Of a stretch of 64,000 nucleotides of DNA, positions 10,458 to 22,041 are shown one piece after another. Source of the stretch: Parastagonospora avenae f. sp. tritici 18332-5 (taxonomy: Eukaryota > Ascomycota > Dothideomycetes > Pleosporales > Phaeosphaeriaceae); the NCBI GenBank assembly GCA_022559985.1, contig JAFJTR010000007.1:310001-374000 (forward strand). The letters run 5' to 3'. Made by a program: the position numbers and the translations under genes. The first letter of the stretch is position 1. Every line of letters begins with the position of its first letter. The notes beneath the pieces are model-generated. The model was given only the letters and a program-made list of their open reading frames with translations, had not been told where the DNA came from and made no database searches.

Positions 10458-12795
10458 ATGGTCGCCGACGTGCTGTACGAAAAGGCGCTGCCCGTGCTGC
10501 AGAACGATGCGCTCGACGAGGAGGACAAGACAGACCAGCTTGAGGAGCTGATGCGCAAGGAAACCAACCTCACGGGGAAGTCGCTGGAGAACATCGTGCT
10601 CGACTGTCTCTGGCGCTACCGCGACGCCGGCAGCTCATCGAGTAGTCCTCCCCCGAGCCGCCATACCGTCATCCGCCGTCCTTCCCCGGCGCCCTGGCAA
10701 GCAAGAGCCCCAACCCCTGTGAACAACTCGCCGCGCACCGTTCATCCTCCTCCGGGCTTTGGCATTGCGCCGCCCGCCTTCAATCGTGCCAAGTCGTCCA
10801 CTGCGTCTCCCTTTACGTCTCCGCGACCGTCGCCGCGCCTCGCCTTTTCTAGTCCGCATATCCCTCATAGTCCGAGTCTTAGCGCATACCAGTTCAGCGA
10901 GGGCCCGAGCCCAAACAATGATCTTTATGGTGACCTTGATAGCCACTCGGTAGATTGGCTCGTGAACGATGACTCGGGGAGCACAGAGTCGTCTCTGCTG
11001 GGCGACGGCACGCTCAATGGGGGTGCGGCTGAATGGGTGCAACCACAGACCATGGACATGGGCCCGTATGACATGCTCCGCTCGATTCTTAGAGACGACC
11101 GCTCAGATGAGGAGCTCGAGAAAGTGCTTGAGGCCAATGGATTCGATCTCAGTGCTGCACTGCTTGCATTGATGGGACAGCACTTGGAAGGGTCGCAGCT
11201 CCCTACTCCAGGACACGACCAGTCCGGCTATCTTATTGGGAAGTCGATGAACCCGACCTATAGACCCGCGACGCCGGCCGGCCAGCAGAAGAGTAATATT
11301 GTGTGCAAGTACTTCCTGTCCACCGGACACTGCGCAAGAGCAGATTGCAGGTTTAGCCATGACACCAGCAAGACGCTTTGCAAGTGAGTGCCTATGATCA
11401 CTTTAATCTTCACCCCACTAACCCCTCTCAGATATTTCTTGAATGGCAACTGCCTCGCTGGTGAAACGTGCTTGTTCTCCCATGACCCTTCAGCCCTCAT
11501 GGCTCGCATGGCCATCTCTGACGTCTCAACCCCACCTCTTCAATCCGCACTTCCAAACTTCCAGATGTCTGACTACGAATTCCCCACCCTCCACTCCAAC
11601 GGCTCTCCTTTCGGGACACCGCAAATCCACATCCCGGAAGCGACTACTCTGGAACAGCTGTATGGTCTGACAGGTGGTGCGACACGACCCCCCCCTGGGC
11701 TCAGCCCATTCCCTGTGTTCACCCCAGGAGCCGGTAGCCGCCCGCAGTCACGGACGGGCAGTCGGGTACCATCACGTGCCACCACGCCATCTGTGCTTGC
11801 GGTGGACGACAATGAAGCGTTCCCGAGCTTGGGCTCTGCTGCCGCAAAGACGGGCAAGAGACATCACGGCAAGCGTGGTGGTCATGGCCACAAAGATGCG
11901 ACTGCGGCGAACAACCTTGCAGATGTGGTGCGCATGTCGCCAGCCCCTGCGCCAGCCACTCCTGTACGCAAGGGACTCAAGCCCACGAGGAGCTTCAACG
12001 GAACTCGTGAGAACAGTGCAGCCGCACAAGCGATCCCTGCTCCCCAGCATATCCCGTGGCTAGAGACTGGCGAAAAGGGCAATCAAGCCTATCTCAAGGC
12101 TCGTGCGGAAGCATTCAAGCACGGCAGTTTACGTAACAAGTTTCTGCAGAGGTGTGTATTGACCCATGTACAACGGCGCGCATGTTGCTGACCTGTGTAG
12201 TGCCGCTCAAGCTTGGAATCGTAGTGATTCTCGTGCCGCCAAAGCCCTCAGTCTTAGGGGTCAGAGCGAGAACAATCTCATGCGCGAAGCGCACCGAGAG
12301 GCCGCTCGTATACTCTACGAAGAGCGCAACAAGGACATGGACAGCTCAGTAGAGCTGTATGTGGATCTTCACGGTATGTCCACAGACCTCACGAAACAAG
12401 AGCGTGCAACTGACGTCGCAAAAGGCCTGCATCCAGACGAATCTGTATCATATCTCGAGGGCATCCTCCTCAAGCACAGCTCATCTTCACGTCCCGTTTA
12501 TGCTATTACCGGAACGGGCCATCACTCCAAAAATGGCAAAGATAAGGTGGGCAAAGCAATCCGCGGTTTCCTCAACGAATGGCGCTATGCCTTCCGCGAA
12601 TTCTCAGTGCCAGGCGACCGCAACAATGTCGGCGGTATACTAGGTATCGATCCCAGTAGCTATGACAAGAACGTTGCGGAGAGGCCGAAGGATCCGGAGA
12701 GCGAGTCGGAGAGTGCGAAGAAAGACACCAAGATTAGGATCATGAAGAGAGATGAGATGTTGGATGCGCCAAAAGGACCGAAGCGGGCCGTGTGA
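10458..12795 (+). CDS. CCCH zinc-finger, DUF1771 and Smr-domain protein
   Basis: Probable RNA-binding protein. Three exons, 10458-11383, 11432-12151 and 12201-12795, give 746 residues. After an N-terminal helical region (about 1-55) and a Pro/Ser-rich linker come two tandem CCCH fingers at about residues 285-330: C-x8-C-x4-C-x3-H (CKYFLSTGHCARADCRFSH) and C-x7-C-x5-C-x3-H (CKYFLNGNCLAGETCLFSH). Intron 1 falls exactly between them. Next is a Gly/Pro/Arg-rich linker, a DUF1771 helix (AWNRSDSRAAKALSLRGQSE), and a C-terminal Smr domain with VDLHG and ITGTGHHS. Smr domains can act as endonucleases or RNA binders; the DxH motif (DLH) is present, so nuclease activity is possible. A role in RNA turnover or ribosome quality control is inference from other Smr proteins. 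Confidence 0.92.
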
Positions 12796-13263
12796 AGAAA
12801 CCTGTAGGTAGCAAGAAATAAGAAAGACCTTAACTTCATTTTAGCGTGAATTTCTCTCATCTATACTAGGGCCATTCTCCAACAGTGAGGTCTGGTGTGA
12901 GCCAGCCAAAGACATATTGAGCAATCGCATTTCAGCTGCAAGCTGATGCATCGGCGCATCAAGTTGTCTTATTGAATACTGCGCAGTTGAAATGGCATCG
13001 AGCACGTGCGCGATTGTCTCCAGTCGAGGAAGGTGCTCTGCCACCGTGCCTTCCTCAACTGGCAGACTTCGCCCTCACTCAAGCTCGTAATCCCCATCGA
13101 TCAGACACTCGCTTCCGCCATCGTCTCGCTCGGCTTGAACACGAAACATTGTGCATAGCTTGCCCACGCGTATCGACCTCACTCTAGCAATTTTGCTTCG
13201 TTTGCGAAAGCTTTCGGCGCATCACCTCGCTCCACTTCAGATGCAACTCATTCAGCCACGATC
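12796..13263. other. Intergenic between two plus-strand genes
   Basis: 3' end of the CCCH-Smr gene and 5' region of the next gene. Nothing else supported. Confidence 0.55.
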
Positions 13264-15070
13264 ATGAGTCAACGCAGCAGGCCGGGTAGCGCCCAAGCGC
13301 TCGCTGATCAGCAGCGGATGTCGTTCACAGCCGCGGAGGCATTGCTCTGGGGTAAGAAAACGGCAGAAGAGCACCACCACATCAGTTCTCGCATGCGAGA
13401 CCTTGAAGAGCAACATCAAGCATATCACAGTCGAATCCAAGCTACGGAGACCGTCGCAGAAGCTGCGGAGGCTGCGACTGCACGCATCCGCCGAATCGAG
13501 CAGCAGGTCGCTGCTATCGAGTCGGATGAACAAGATCGGCCCTTCGACAAGTGGGTAGAAGGTGAGGTGTCGACGTTCAAGGTGTTCGCCGAGAAGAATA
13601 AAAATGTGCGACAGAGGCAGATTGAGCTTGAGACGAAGATCTCTTGTCTCGAGGACTCTGTCGATAAGGCGAAAGATGTTGCTCTCGATCTTGAGATATT
13701 GCTGGAACGTATTGCACGTCTCGAGAGTGATCGCAACAAGGATACAAGCATCATCAGGAAGCTTGAGGGTGAAGTCACTGATCTTAAGATGGCGCGCCAA
13801 AACAAAGCGATCGTAGGCACGCATATACCACAGCCCTCATCAACAGGAAGAGTGACGCCGAAGCACATGCGTCCGCCGTCGTCAGCACAACCAGTCGCCG
13901 AAATCGAAGTCGAAGATCCTGCGGATGAGACAGAAGACGAAGAACACCTACCTACGCAACCAGTCATTCAATCCAGGCAGCAACCGGTGCAGGTCCCCTT
14001 GAGCTCAACAACGATACCAAAGTATATACATGCCCCTTACCCTACAATGGCCTTCTAACGATCACAGGAGCACGAGCACCATCTTAACGCAATCGCCTAA
14101 GAAGAAGGGCCGCGATGAAATGTCGGCCAGACTTAGGGTGATGCAGCGAAAGTCCATACACGATCCGAAGTACACCCTCGAAGACGAGCCTATGATGGGC
14201 CAAGCACCGACGTTTCGTATGAATCCACCTCTCCGTCCTCGTCCCGCTCCATTACCTGAGACTCAAGTGGTCGAGCGGCCAAACCCAGCAAAGCTCGTAC
14301 AACTCGATGAAGATACGCCGGCTCCGCCTCCAAATTGCCAGCCAGCCAAACAATTGGTAGTCAAATTGAACGTCCGGAAACGAAAGGTCGAAGAAGTCGC
14401 CCCAGAGCCTCGCCTGACACGCTCTCAAGCGAAGAAGATGAACGACGCGAATCACGCCGAGTTCGAAGTGCCGCATCCCAAGGAAGTTGTTGAACCTGTG
14501 GAGACAAAGCTTGTCAATGAGCCTGCCGCAAAGCGAAGGAAGCCTAATGTTACTCGACCCCCACCTCAGTCACAGCCACGTGCAAAAGCTAAGGCAGCGA
14601 AGAAGCCCGCCCATGCAACACAGAATGCTGCAAATCCTGTCAAGACTGTACCACGCAAGGCGGCTACAACGGCTAAACGCACTAAAAATGCTGCTGCACC
14701 CGTACAGCCACCAGCACAGGGCCCAGCAAGTCCCGCAAAGAAGAAAGTTACCAAGGCAAAAGCTCCTACGAGGCCAAAGAAGTTTGACGACGATTCTGAT
14801 GCTTATCCCAAGGATGCTGGATCGTCTGCCTCAGAGACTCTTGGCCCTTCGAAACCCGCATCGACCACATCCTACATGCAACATGAAGCTCCGTACGCAA
14901 CGCCGGGAGTAGATGAAAGACCTACCTCGGACACCGTGGGGCCTCCCTCCTCACGTAGAGGACCAGCGGCCTCTTCACGTGGATCAAGGCGTCCCCCTCT
15001 CATCTCGCCCGTAACTCTGGACCAGGCTACATACGAACGGATGAAGAAGCAATCGAATCTGATCATCTGA
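13264..15070 (+). CDS. Uncharacterised coiled-coil protein with basic Pro/Ala/Lys-rich C-terminal half
   Basis: Not recognised. Two exons, 13264-14021 and 14068-15070, joined by a 46-nt intron with GTATAT donor and TTCTAAC branch, give 586 residues. Residues about 30-185 are rich in heptads (EEHHHISSRMRDLEEQHQAY, RQRQIELETKISCLEDSVDK, LEILLERIARLESDRNK), so a long coiled coil is likely. The rest is disordered: an acidic patch (EIEVEDPADETEDEEH), then a strongly basic Ala/Lys/Pro region (residues about 370-500; PRAKAKAAKKPAHATQ, PAKKKVTKAKAPTRPKK) that could bind nucleic acid and be nuclear (AAKRRKPN). The layout recalls chromosome or kinetochore-linked proteins, but I have no motif to support a specific role. 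Confidence 0.85.
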
Positions 15071-15114
15071 AGGGTTATATACGACGATCGATATATGCGT
15101 TTTTTGCCACTACT

Positions 15115-15914
15115 TTACGTCTCTTTAAATTCATACAGCCCATCACGATCTTCAACTGGGACCTCCATATCCGCTTCTTCAATATCCTTTCCATTCACCT
15201 TCATGCCTGCACGCATGATATCCCCCGTCTTGACTGGCCCGACACCCTTTGGCGTACCCGTCAAGATAATATCACCTTTCTCCAGCGTCATCACCCTGCT
15301 GATGTCGCTCAGCTGTCGAGGAATCCGGAAAAGCATGAGCTCCGTGTTGTCAGACTGCTTCATCTCGCCATTTACGGACAGCCAGATGTGAGCGTTCTGA
15401 GGGTCAGGGATGCGCGACTTGGCGATGAGGTTGCTGATGGGCATGAATGTGTCGAAGCCCTTGGCGATGGACCATGGGAGGCCTTTTTTCTTCGCTTCAT
15501 CTTGCACGTTTCGGGCTGTCATGTCGATGGCGAGGAGGTAGCCTGTGTTGTAAAGATGTCAAGATTAATGCTTGTTTGGAGGAACGCAAATGAAAACATC
15601 TAGCTATAACAATGATACCAACTTACCCTCAATAGCGTCCATGGCTCCCTTCGTGTCTTCAGGGTGCAAGTCCCGTACCGTCTTGCCCATGATGAGGCCG
15701 AGCTCGACTTCGTAATGCATGGTCACACCGCGAGGACGAAGGACTGGGCCAGCACCCGGAAGTAGGATGGAAGACGGGGGCTTGAGGAAGAAGAAGGGCT
15801 GACGGGGTGTTGCGCTTGAGAGCTCTTTGATGTGGTCGCTACACCATAGTTCAGAAAGCGTCAACGATGGAAGTCCTGGAAGCAAACTTACGCATAGTTA
15901 CGGCCTATGCACAT
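15115..15914 (-). CDS. Fumarylacetoacetate hydrolase-family protein (FAHD1/acylpyruvase-like); 5' exon uncertain
   Basis: Homologue of eukaryotic FAHD1, which hydrolyses acylpyruvates and decarboxylates oxaloacetate, usually in mitochondria. Exons 15914-15892, 15838-15627 and 15542-15115 give 220 residues: CIGRNYADHIKELSSATPRQ, QPFFFLKPPSSILLPG, VTMHYEVELGLIMGK (metal-binding E-x-E), LLAIDMTARNVQDEAKKKGL, PWSIAKGFDTFMPIS and DIILTGTPKGVGPVKTGD. The protein is nearly complete. However, a TAG stands in frame two codons before this ATG in a perfect acceptor context (CTTTAG|GTT), and homologues have about 10-15 more residues before CIGRNYA. A small upstream exon, perhaps near 16040-16160, is therefore likely. 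The family call is firm; the start is not. Confidence 0.88.
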
Positions 15915-16436
15915 AACCTAAAGTACTATCAGTATTCAGATACTGCGAGGTGGATAAATGTGTGTCGTGATGGAGTCGTCTTTTCGAGTGTGACCCGCAG
16001 TCAATCTTTTGCTTCGTCGCTCAATTCCCACCTCCTGTGAACCTGGCATTTGCCAAACTATCATGTCCCGCGTGTGCAGCTCTTTTGATCGTGCTATCGA
16101 AGTACACGCACGTGCTCCACGCTGTCCAACGTGAAGGAAAACAAGCAACATACCTTCCTGCAATTATTCCTAATCGCCTGTATACTCGCCATTTTTCCCA
16201 ATGCTCTCTACCAATTCAAAAGCTTAAACCTCAAAAAACGAATGTTGTCAGCGAAAGACTCACACAAACGCGCACGTCTTCGTCGGCAATTCACGGCGGT
16301 ACCTCTTAGCGTCGAGTTAACTTCCCCAGCCGATAGTGGGATGAAGCTCTGACCTCCACATCCATCTCTCTCCACATCCCACTGCACGTCGCGAAACAAC
16401 TACACCAAACCCTCCACAAACTTCTGCACCACAACA
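15915..16436. other. Divergent 5' region (FAH-family gene / small gene at 16437)
   Basis: May contain the missing first exon of the FAH-family gene on the minus strand (candidate ATGs at 16049, 16064 and 16152), none convincing. The last 100 bp before 16437 are C/A-rich leader-like sequence. Confidence 0.5.
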
Positions 16437-16831
16437 ATGGCGCAAGACCAACAACAATCACCCCCCCTCCACCTCGCCGAAATCCTCTCTGATCTCGTTT
16501 CGCTACGAGTCTGTGTACGTCTCCTCACCCCTCATACCCCCCTCAAACCACCCTCTCCTCCCAAATCTCCCCCAAATCTGTCCCCAGCATCCACTAACAG
16601 CAACAGGATCCATCCGCCGCCCTATCCCTCGTATCCGCGCGCCCCGACCCCTCCTCCTCCTCCTCTCAAACAGAAACGCAAGAAAACGCGGAAGAAAACG
16701 ACGTCGAACTAAGCCGGGCGAAGGAGCTGCTCAAGTTGCACTATGATGTCAAGGAGAGACATAAGAGAGGGGATTTGGCGCGGGGGTTGGAGGAGGCGAG
16801 GCACGAGGTGGGGAGAGCGGTTGGGGGATGA
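16437..16831 (+). CDS. Small uncharacterised helical protein
   Basis: Not recognised. Two exons, 16437-16514 and 16607-16831, join in phase 0 to 100 residues. The model rests on a GTACGT donor, a CACTAAC branch and an AACAG acceptor, and on continuous sense across the join. The N-terminus (LHLAEILSDLVSLR) and the C-terminus (LSRAKELLKLHYDVKERHKR, LARGLEEARHEVGRAV) look amphipathic helical, with a Ser-rich linker (DPSSSSSQTE) between. The pattern fits a small subunit of a helical or coiled-coil complex, but no family can be named. Alternative donors nearby create an in-frame stop, which supports this one. Confidence 0.6.
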
Positions 16832-17261
16832 AGAGGAACAAGGACTTTGAGAATGATAATGTTGGGGAGTTGGAGTTGATGGTGTGTATGGGAGGATATA
16901 CATGGCCCCATGCGACGAAGAGGCGTTTGCAGGGCAGAAGGAAGATCCGAAGAGCCATCATGTGTTTGGAGCATAAGGAGTACATGCATATCTGCACAGT
17001 GGATGTGCAAGGATGAAGCGAAAAGCTAGAACATCGGGTATGAAGATACATGTCAGGTGTGCGCGTTGATGGCTGAGAGGAAACTGCTTTTGGAGCATTG
17101 CGCGCTCTACAGAATCATAGCGTTCACACTGGCATGTTACGATAGAGCGAAAGACTAGTCCAATGGCATTCGTGTCGAAGAGAAGGAGCTCTAGGTTACA
17201 ACAAGAGTAGGGTCAAGGGTGCTGGGGTAATAATGTGGAAATCCATGTCGCCAACCGGGAA
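16832..17261. other. Convergent 3' intergenic region
   Basis: 3' ends of the small gene at 16437 and the acidic repeat-protein gene. Short frames on both strands have no features. Confidence 0.5.
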
Positions 17262-18149
17262 TCACAATTTTCCACCGACGAGAGTCATACACGCTTTGAC
17301 CAAAGGAGCAACGTCTTCGCCGGCCTTCTTCTTCTGGCGCAGCATGACGACCAGTGGGACGATGTCCTTGGGTGTGCCGATACGTAGGACCTTTGGTAGG
17401 ACCTTGGCAGTCACCTTAGACTTCGCGTTGCCGAGTTTGGTGGACCTCTTGGACCTGTGGGATATGTATTAGCAAGGGTCAATACAATGTGGATGGCACA
17501 CTTACTTCAAGCTTGGTGCGCCAGCGGCAGGTACAGCGGGTACAGGAGGTACAGCTGGTGCACCTGGTACGGCTGGTGCAGGGGGCACAGCTGGCGCTGT
17601 AGCTGGGATGACTGGATCCTTGACGTCTTTGGCGTTGTCCACGACTTCCTTCTTGACTTCTGCGGCCGCCTCTTCGGTCTTGTTCTTGGCGTCTTTGGCA
17701 GCGTCTTCGACTTTGTCCTTGGCTTCTTTGAGGGGATCCTTGACGGGATCCTTGACGGGTTCAGCGGTTCCTTTGGGCTCGGCTGCTGCGGGCGCTCCAG
17801 CAGCTGCAGGATCGCTGGATGACGCTCCATCGAACGCCGAGGGCGACTCGGGCGCAGCTGCCGCGGGCTCTTCAGGTACTGCGGCTTCCTCGGGGACGGC
17901 GTCTGCAGCAGGGTCTTCGACAGGGTCCTCTGGGACGGCTTCTTCGGGGGCGGCCTCTTCAACAGGGTCTTCGGGAACAGCCTCTTCGACTGGGTCTTCT
18001 GGAGCAGCCTCCTCGACTGGGTCTTCTACTGGGTCTTCGACGGGTTCATCCGCCGGCGGTTCTTCAGCGGCAGGCTCCTCTGCGGCAGCTTCAGGGTCGG
18101 CGAGGATCTCCTCGACAACTTCGACGACGGGATCCACAACATCGGCCAT
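17262..18149 (-). CDS. Acidic Ala/Pro/Glu-rich repeat protein of unknown function
   Basis: Not recognised. Two exons, 18149-17506 and 17454-17262, give 278 residues. Residues about 35-85 are imperfect 7-9-residue repeats built on VEDPVEEA and APEDPVEEA. A Lys/Glu/Ala helical stretch follows at about 135-180 (KDPLKEAKDKVEDAAKDAKN), which resembles late-embryogenesis-type or apolipoprotein-like amphipathic repeats. Then comes a Pro/Ala-rich run (PAVPPVPAVPAAGAP). Exon 2 encodes a basic, compact C-terminus (STKLGNAKSKVTAKVLPKVL, IVPLVVMLRQKKKAGED) ending MTLVGGKL. There is no signal peptide. Overlapping frames on the opposite strand are shadows of the repeat. Function is unknown; a stress or scaffold role would be speculation. 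Confidence 0.8.
17894..18044 (-). repeat. Imperfect coding minisatellite (EDPVEEA-type units)
   Basis: The plus strand shows repeated GGGTCTTC(G/T)AC and GCCTCTTC blocks encoding variants of VEDPVEEA/PEDPVEEA on the minus strand. Units differ at single bases, so the array is old rather than newly expanded. Confidence 0.75.
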
Positions 18150-18734
18150 GGCTGTTTACTGAGGGTGGAGAGTGGAAAATTAATGTACTAGCGATGGCTA
18201 ATGTAGAAGATGGGAGAGAAGTGTGATGCTGGTTAGTGATTGAGTGGTGGAGAGACCGAGGTGCTGGGGATGCGACGAACTCGATAGATAAACACATGGT
18301 GAGGAAGGTACACTTGTGTTGTCAAACAGCCGTGGGTGCTCCTGTTGGTCTTCAAGACTCTGGGAAGTCATTACTATCAAGAGCCTGCTTCCGCATTGGG
18401 TGAGTGTGTGGTCTTACAGCAAGATTACTCCGGCATTTCGGTTGTAAATTAGTCAAAGCTGCAAATAATATGTCGTCCTATTAAATCGGGTCATCAATTT
18501 GAATACAAGAATTATTCTCGTCAAGTCTCGGTGATGTTTGTCGCTCAGGTGAAGCTGGTGTGGAGCCAGGGTCCCGTACTCGTACCTGAAACTGACGTAG
18601 GCTGACAGCCTTCGCCGACCCGCCGAGCCGCAACCTGGAGCTCGCGACATCGACACTTCCACTTTCACCACAAATCCATCAGCACGACACGTCTTAACCC
18701 GCACACAACCCAAGGGTCGACTATAGCCGTCAGT
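18150..18734. other. Divergent 5' intergenic region
   Basis: 5' regions of the acidic repeat protein (minus) and the PWI splicing factor (plus). No other feature seen. Confidence 0.55.
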
Positions 18735-20123
18735 ATGGCGCTCAGCATCGACCAGAAGCGTCTCAAGGCGACTAAGTTTCCACCTGAGTTCGATAAGAAG
18801 GTCGACATTGAAAAGGTCAACATTGACTTGATGAAGAAGTGGATCGCGAACAAGATCACCACCATCCTCGGCGACGAAGACGACATTGTAGTCGAGACAT
18901 GCTACAACCTCCTCGAGCAAGACCGATTTGTAAGACAGCACTCTTCGCGTCATCTACCTACATATCGGGGCTAACATTCGGCAGCCCAAAATCAAAGAGA
19001 TCCAGATCCAGCTCACGGGCTTTCTAAACAAGGACACGCCGGCGTTCTGCAAAGAGCTATGGGACCTCATGCTGAGTGCACAGGAAAGTCCCGTCGGTGT
19101 GCCGCGGGAGCTGTTGGAGGCGAAGAAGCTCGAATTACAGAAAGAACAGGTAAGAACACAGAGTCTTACATTCATTGGCATAGCTAACTTCGCATGCAGA
19201 TGTCCAAAGCTGAGGCCGAGCAACGCCGTCGCGAGGGTCAAGAACAGACCGACATGATCGATTCGTTCCGCCGCAACGAGCGTCCCGAACGTCCTGAACG
19301 TGGAGAGCGCCCTGAACGTGGACGCAGCGGTCGCTTCCGTGGCGATGACCGCAGAGGATTCGGCCGAGGGAGAGGTAGAGATTTCGATCGTGGACCACCA
19401 CGACGGGGTTCGCGGTCTCCACCGTACGTTGATCCGTTAGACCAGAGAAGAGCGCATGCTGACCTATACAGGCGACGACGATCTCCACCACCACGTCGCG
19501 AACGTGACATTTACGTCCCAGGAGGTAGCGGTGGTAGAAGCCGCGGCCGAGGCGGACGTCGTGACAAGTCTCGTGAGCGCCGTCGCTCGCTTTCGGGCAG
19601 TCGCTCCGCTTCTTCACCACCTCGTCGCATTCGACGCTCACCCTCTTCAGATCGCTCACGAACACCGCCCCGACGACGACGCCGATCGCCATCCTCGAGT
19701 CCATCGAGATCACCGCCGCCACGCCGTGCACGACGCTCTCCTTCGCTCGACTCGAGGTCTCCGCCACGACGGAGGAGGGACAAGTCTTGGTCTCCAAGCC
19801 ATGATAGCAGAAGGTTACCTAAACATACCTCGCGCTCTGCCTCCCCAGCAAAGAAAGACAAGTCGAACTCACCACCACCCAGGCTGTCACGATCGCGTTC
19901 ACGCACGCCTCCGCGTCGCCGTCGAAGATCTCCTAGCAGCTCACCGAGTCCCGTTCGAGACCGGCGCCGTAGACACTCCTCGTCTGAAGCCGATTCGCAT
20001 GGCTCCCGGGCCGACATCAAGAAGCGCAAGCTTTCAGTTAGTATGAGTCGATCGAGGTCACCAAGCAAATCTGGCCGATCGAAACGCAAGATCACGCGAT
20101 CGCCATCAGCATCACCAGCTTGA
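18735..20123 (+). CDS. PWI-domain, RS-rich splicing co-activator (SRRM1/SRm160-like)
   Basis: Nuclear splicing factor. Exons 18735-18929, 18985-19149, 19200-19423 and 19472-20123 give 411 residues. Residues about 27-115 form the PWI domain, a nucleic-acid-binding helical fold (VNIDLMKKWIANKITTILGD, VVETCYNLLEQDRF, IKEIQIQLTGFLNKDTPAFC, ELWDLMLSAQE). The rest is an Arg/Ser/Gly region: RGRGRDFDRGPPRRGSRSPP followed by many RS, SR and PPRRRR units, suited to phosphorylation and to contacts with SR proteins. The third intron (19424-19471) is 48 nt, a multiple of three with no stop; retention would insert 16 residues, so two isoforms are possible. The start is the first ATG and matches the MALSIDQKRL-type PWI N-terminus. 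Confidence 0.9.
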
Positions 20124-20766
20124 TAAAAGCAAAGCCTAGATTACAGGTTGGTATCCACATGAAGATCGGCCCGGAGTCATACCACCAAGCCTCTGCTCAG
20201 ACTGAGCACTTCAATTTATCTTCTATAAGCTCTTCGGCGGCCCTCCCTACGCCTGGCACCACGCCTGCACATCCGTGTTCAGCAACATTGGCGGCCTCGA
20301 ATCATCAATCCTACCCATGCGACATAATTCGCCATATTCAGGCGTAAAAGGCGTTCCGGTATCCATTGCGCCACCCAAAATGCATAGTTCCATGACCAGT
20401 AAATTAGGTTTTCCTCCATCAATAGACATTCATAATGTACCGATCGATGCACCTGTATGTGTGACTTGCACACGATCGATGCTGCTGTTCCTTGCGGGAG
20501 CGAGTGCAAGACCTGACGTTGCACTTATAGCAGTAGTGCACGTAACTGCTCGTCGCCTTCTCGACTTGAATATTTGTCGTAGACTCGGGCCATGTGGCCA
20601 TGATGTCCAGATCTGATGTGAGGAGGCCCTCTAAGAAATCACTACCCAGATCACAGCTGCATAAGACTCTTGCGCAACGCGTAAGGGGCTCTCGGTGGAT
20701 GGAGGAATGACCGGCCAAACCACCATGATAGACGTCATTCCCTATGACCGTGAAGATCGTACTGCT
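20124..20766. other. Convergent 3' intergenic region
   Basis: Lies between the PWI gene (plus) and PTC7 (minus). Short frames on both strands have no family features; no RNA gene seen. Confidence 0.55.
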
Positions 20767-22041
20767 TCAACCGTCACGTCGTCTGCATTGAGCGGCCACG
20801 ACGCTGATGTCGTCAAGCTTGCCTGTAGTATGTCAGCAGTGTACCTATGTCCCGATCAAGTCCTACACACCTCCTTCAATCGAAAGGCCCTCATCGATCG
20901 CCTTCTCCATATATGGGCTCTCCGCAAACGGATCCTGAGCGATCTCCCGCGCCGCATTAACAAGCCGCTGCGCAACAAACCGCATACCATCTGCGTACGT
21001 TTGTTGCTCCGTATCTTTCTCCTTATCTCCAGTCCACTTCTCCATGCTCTCAACGACGTTGGTAACCACCTCATGCTCCCACAGATTATCCACCACGCCG
21101 TCCGTCATGGCCAGCACAACATCGTCTTCCTGAAGTACCACGCGATCCACAACCGCGTTGTCGTTTGGCGTGTCGGGACTGTTAGTCCCCAACTGCCGCG
21201 GACAATCAAACCAGTGCCACTGCTCCTCCGTGCGGAACACCACTTCCCTGGTACTCGGGCGTATCACGAGAATCTGCGAGTCACCGAGCTGCGTCACGTA
21301 CATGATCGGGTGGTCGGGCCTGTCGGTGTCGGAGCTGAGCAGGGCGCCGCACGCGGTCGTGGTGCCGTGCCAATCGTTTGGCTCTGAGGTTGCTTGTTTC
21401 GTAAGTTCGTATGCGGATTGCAGGTATGCGATGGGGTCGGGCTCGGTCGTGGGCGAGTATGCGGCTTTCTCAGTTTCAAGCGCCCAGAAATGTAGGATTA
21501 GACGCGACCATAGCCTGGGCTGATATGTCAGAACAGAATCTGGCATGATATGCTCTTGGGAAGGGGAAGGAACTCACGCGGCATGTCCTTTCTCCCGCGT
21601 CCCCCAAGCTCCCACGCCGTCGTTTGCGCCGATGAAGTAATCGCCAACCAACACCGCATCGTCGCCATTCGTTACCCCTCTGATCATTTCGCCGTTGACT
21701 TTGGGTCTGCGGTCCTTGCTCTTATTATGTGTACTCAGCGGCTCCGAGAAGCTCGTGGACGGCAGGGACAAGAACGGCGGCGGGAAAGGTCTCGAAGGCC
21801 GTTTGGCAAACAGCGCATATCCAGCTTCAAAGTAGAACGGCGGCCTGGTCTTGGGTTTCGGCGGATTCGCATCATCCGGCACAGGCGTCGTCGTGCCCAC
21901 CCTGGGTTCCTGAGACTTTTGCGCGTACCATCTCGCGCTCCGCACGAGACAAGTGCGTGGAATGTATGATGTCGTGGTTCGCCGCGCTTGCGAGAGGAGG
22001 GCGGCGGTGGTGGGACGCAGTCGGAGAGCAGGCGCGACCAT
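20767..22041 (-). CDS. PTC7: Mitochondrial PP2C-type protein phosphatase Ptc7
   Basis: Metal-dependent Ser/Thr phosphatase; yeast Ptc7 activates coenzyme Q synthesis in mitochondria. Exons 22041-21578, 21514-20871 and 20822-20767 give 387 residues. An Arg-rich, acid-poor presequence (MVAPALRLRPTTAALLSQAR) is followed by the PP2C core: FYFEAGYALFAKRPSRP, GDDAVLVGDYFIGANDGVGA with the metal-binding Asp, NDWHGTTTACGALLSS, YVTQLGDSQILVIRPS, EDDVVLAMTDGVVDNLWEHE and, in the last exon, KLDDISVVAAQC with the second metal Asp. The longer open frame upstream of 22041 begins only with GTG, so the ATG is preferred. The acceptor of intron 1 is ambiguous between two nearby AGs; the one used keeps HAALWSRLILHFWALE. 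Confidence 0.93.

Noticed and set aside
19194..20123. One unbroken frame through the PWI/RS gene
   Set aside because: It reads through a 48-nt GT-AG intron; the spliced model is preferred, retention is noted as an alternative.
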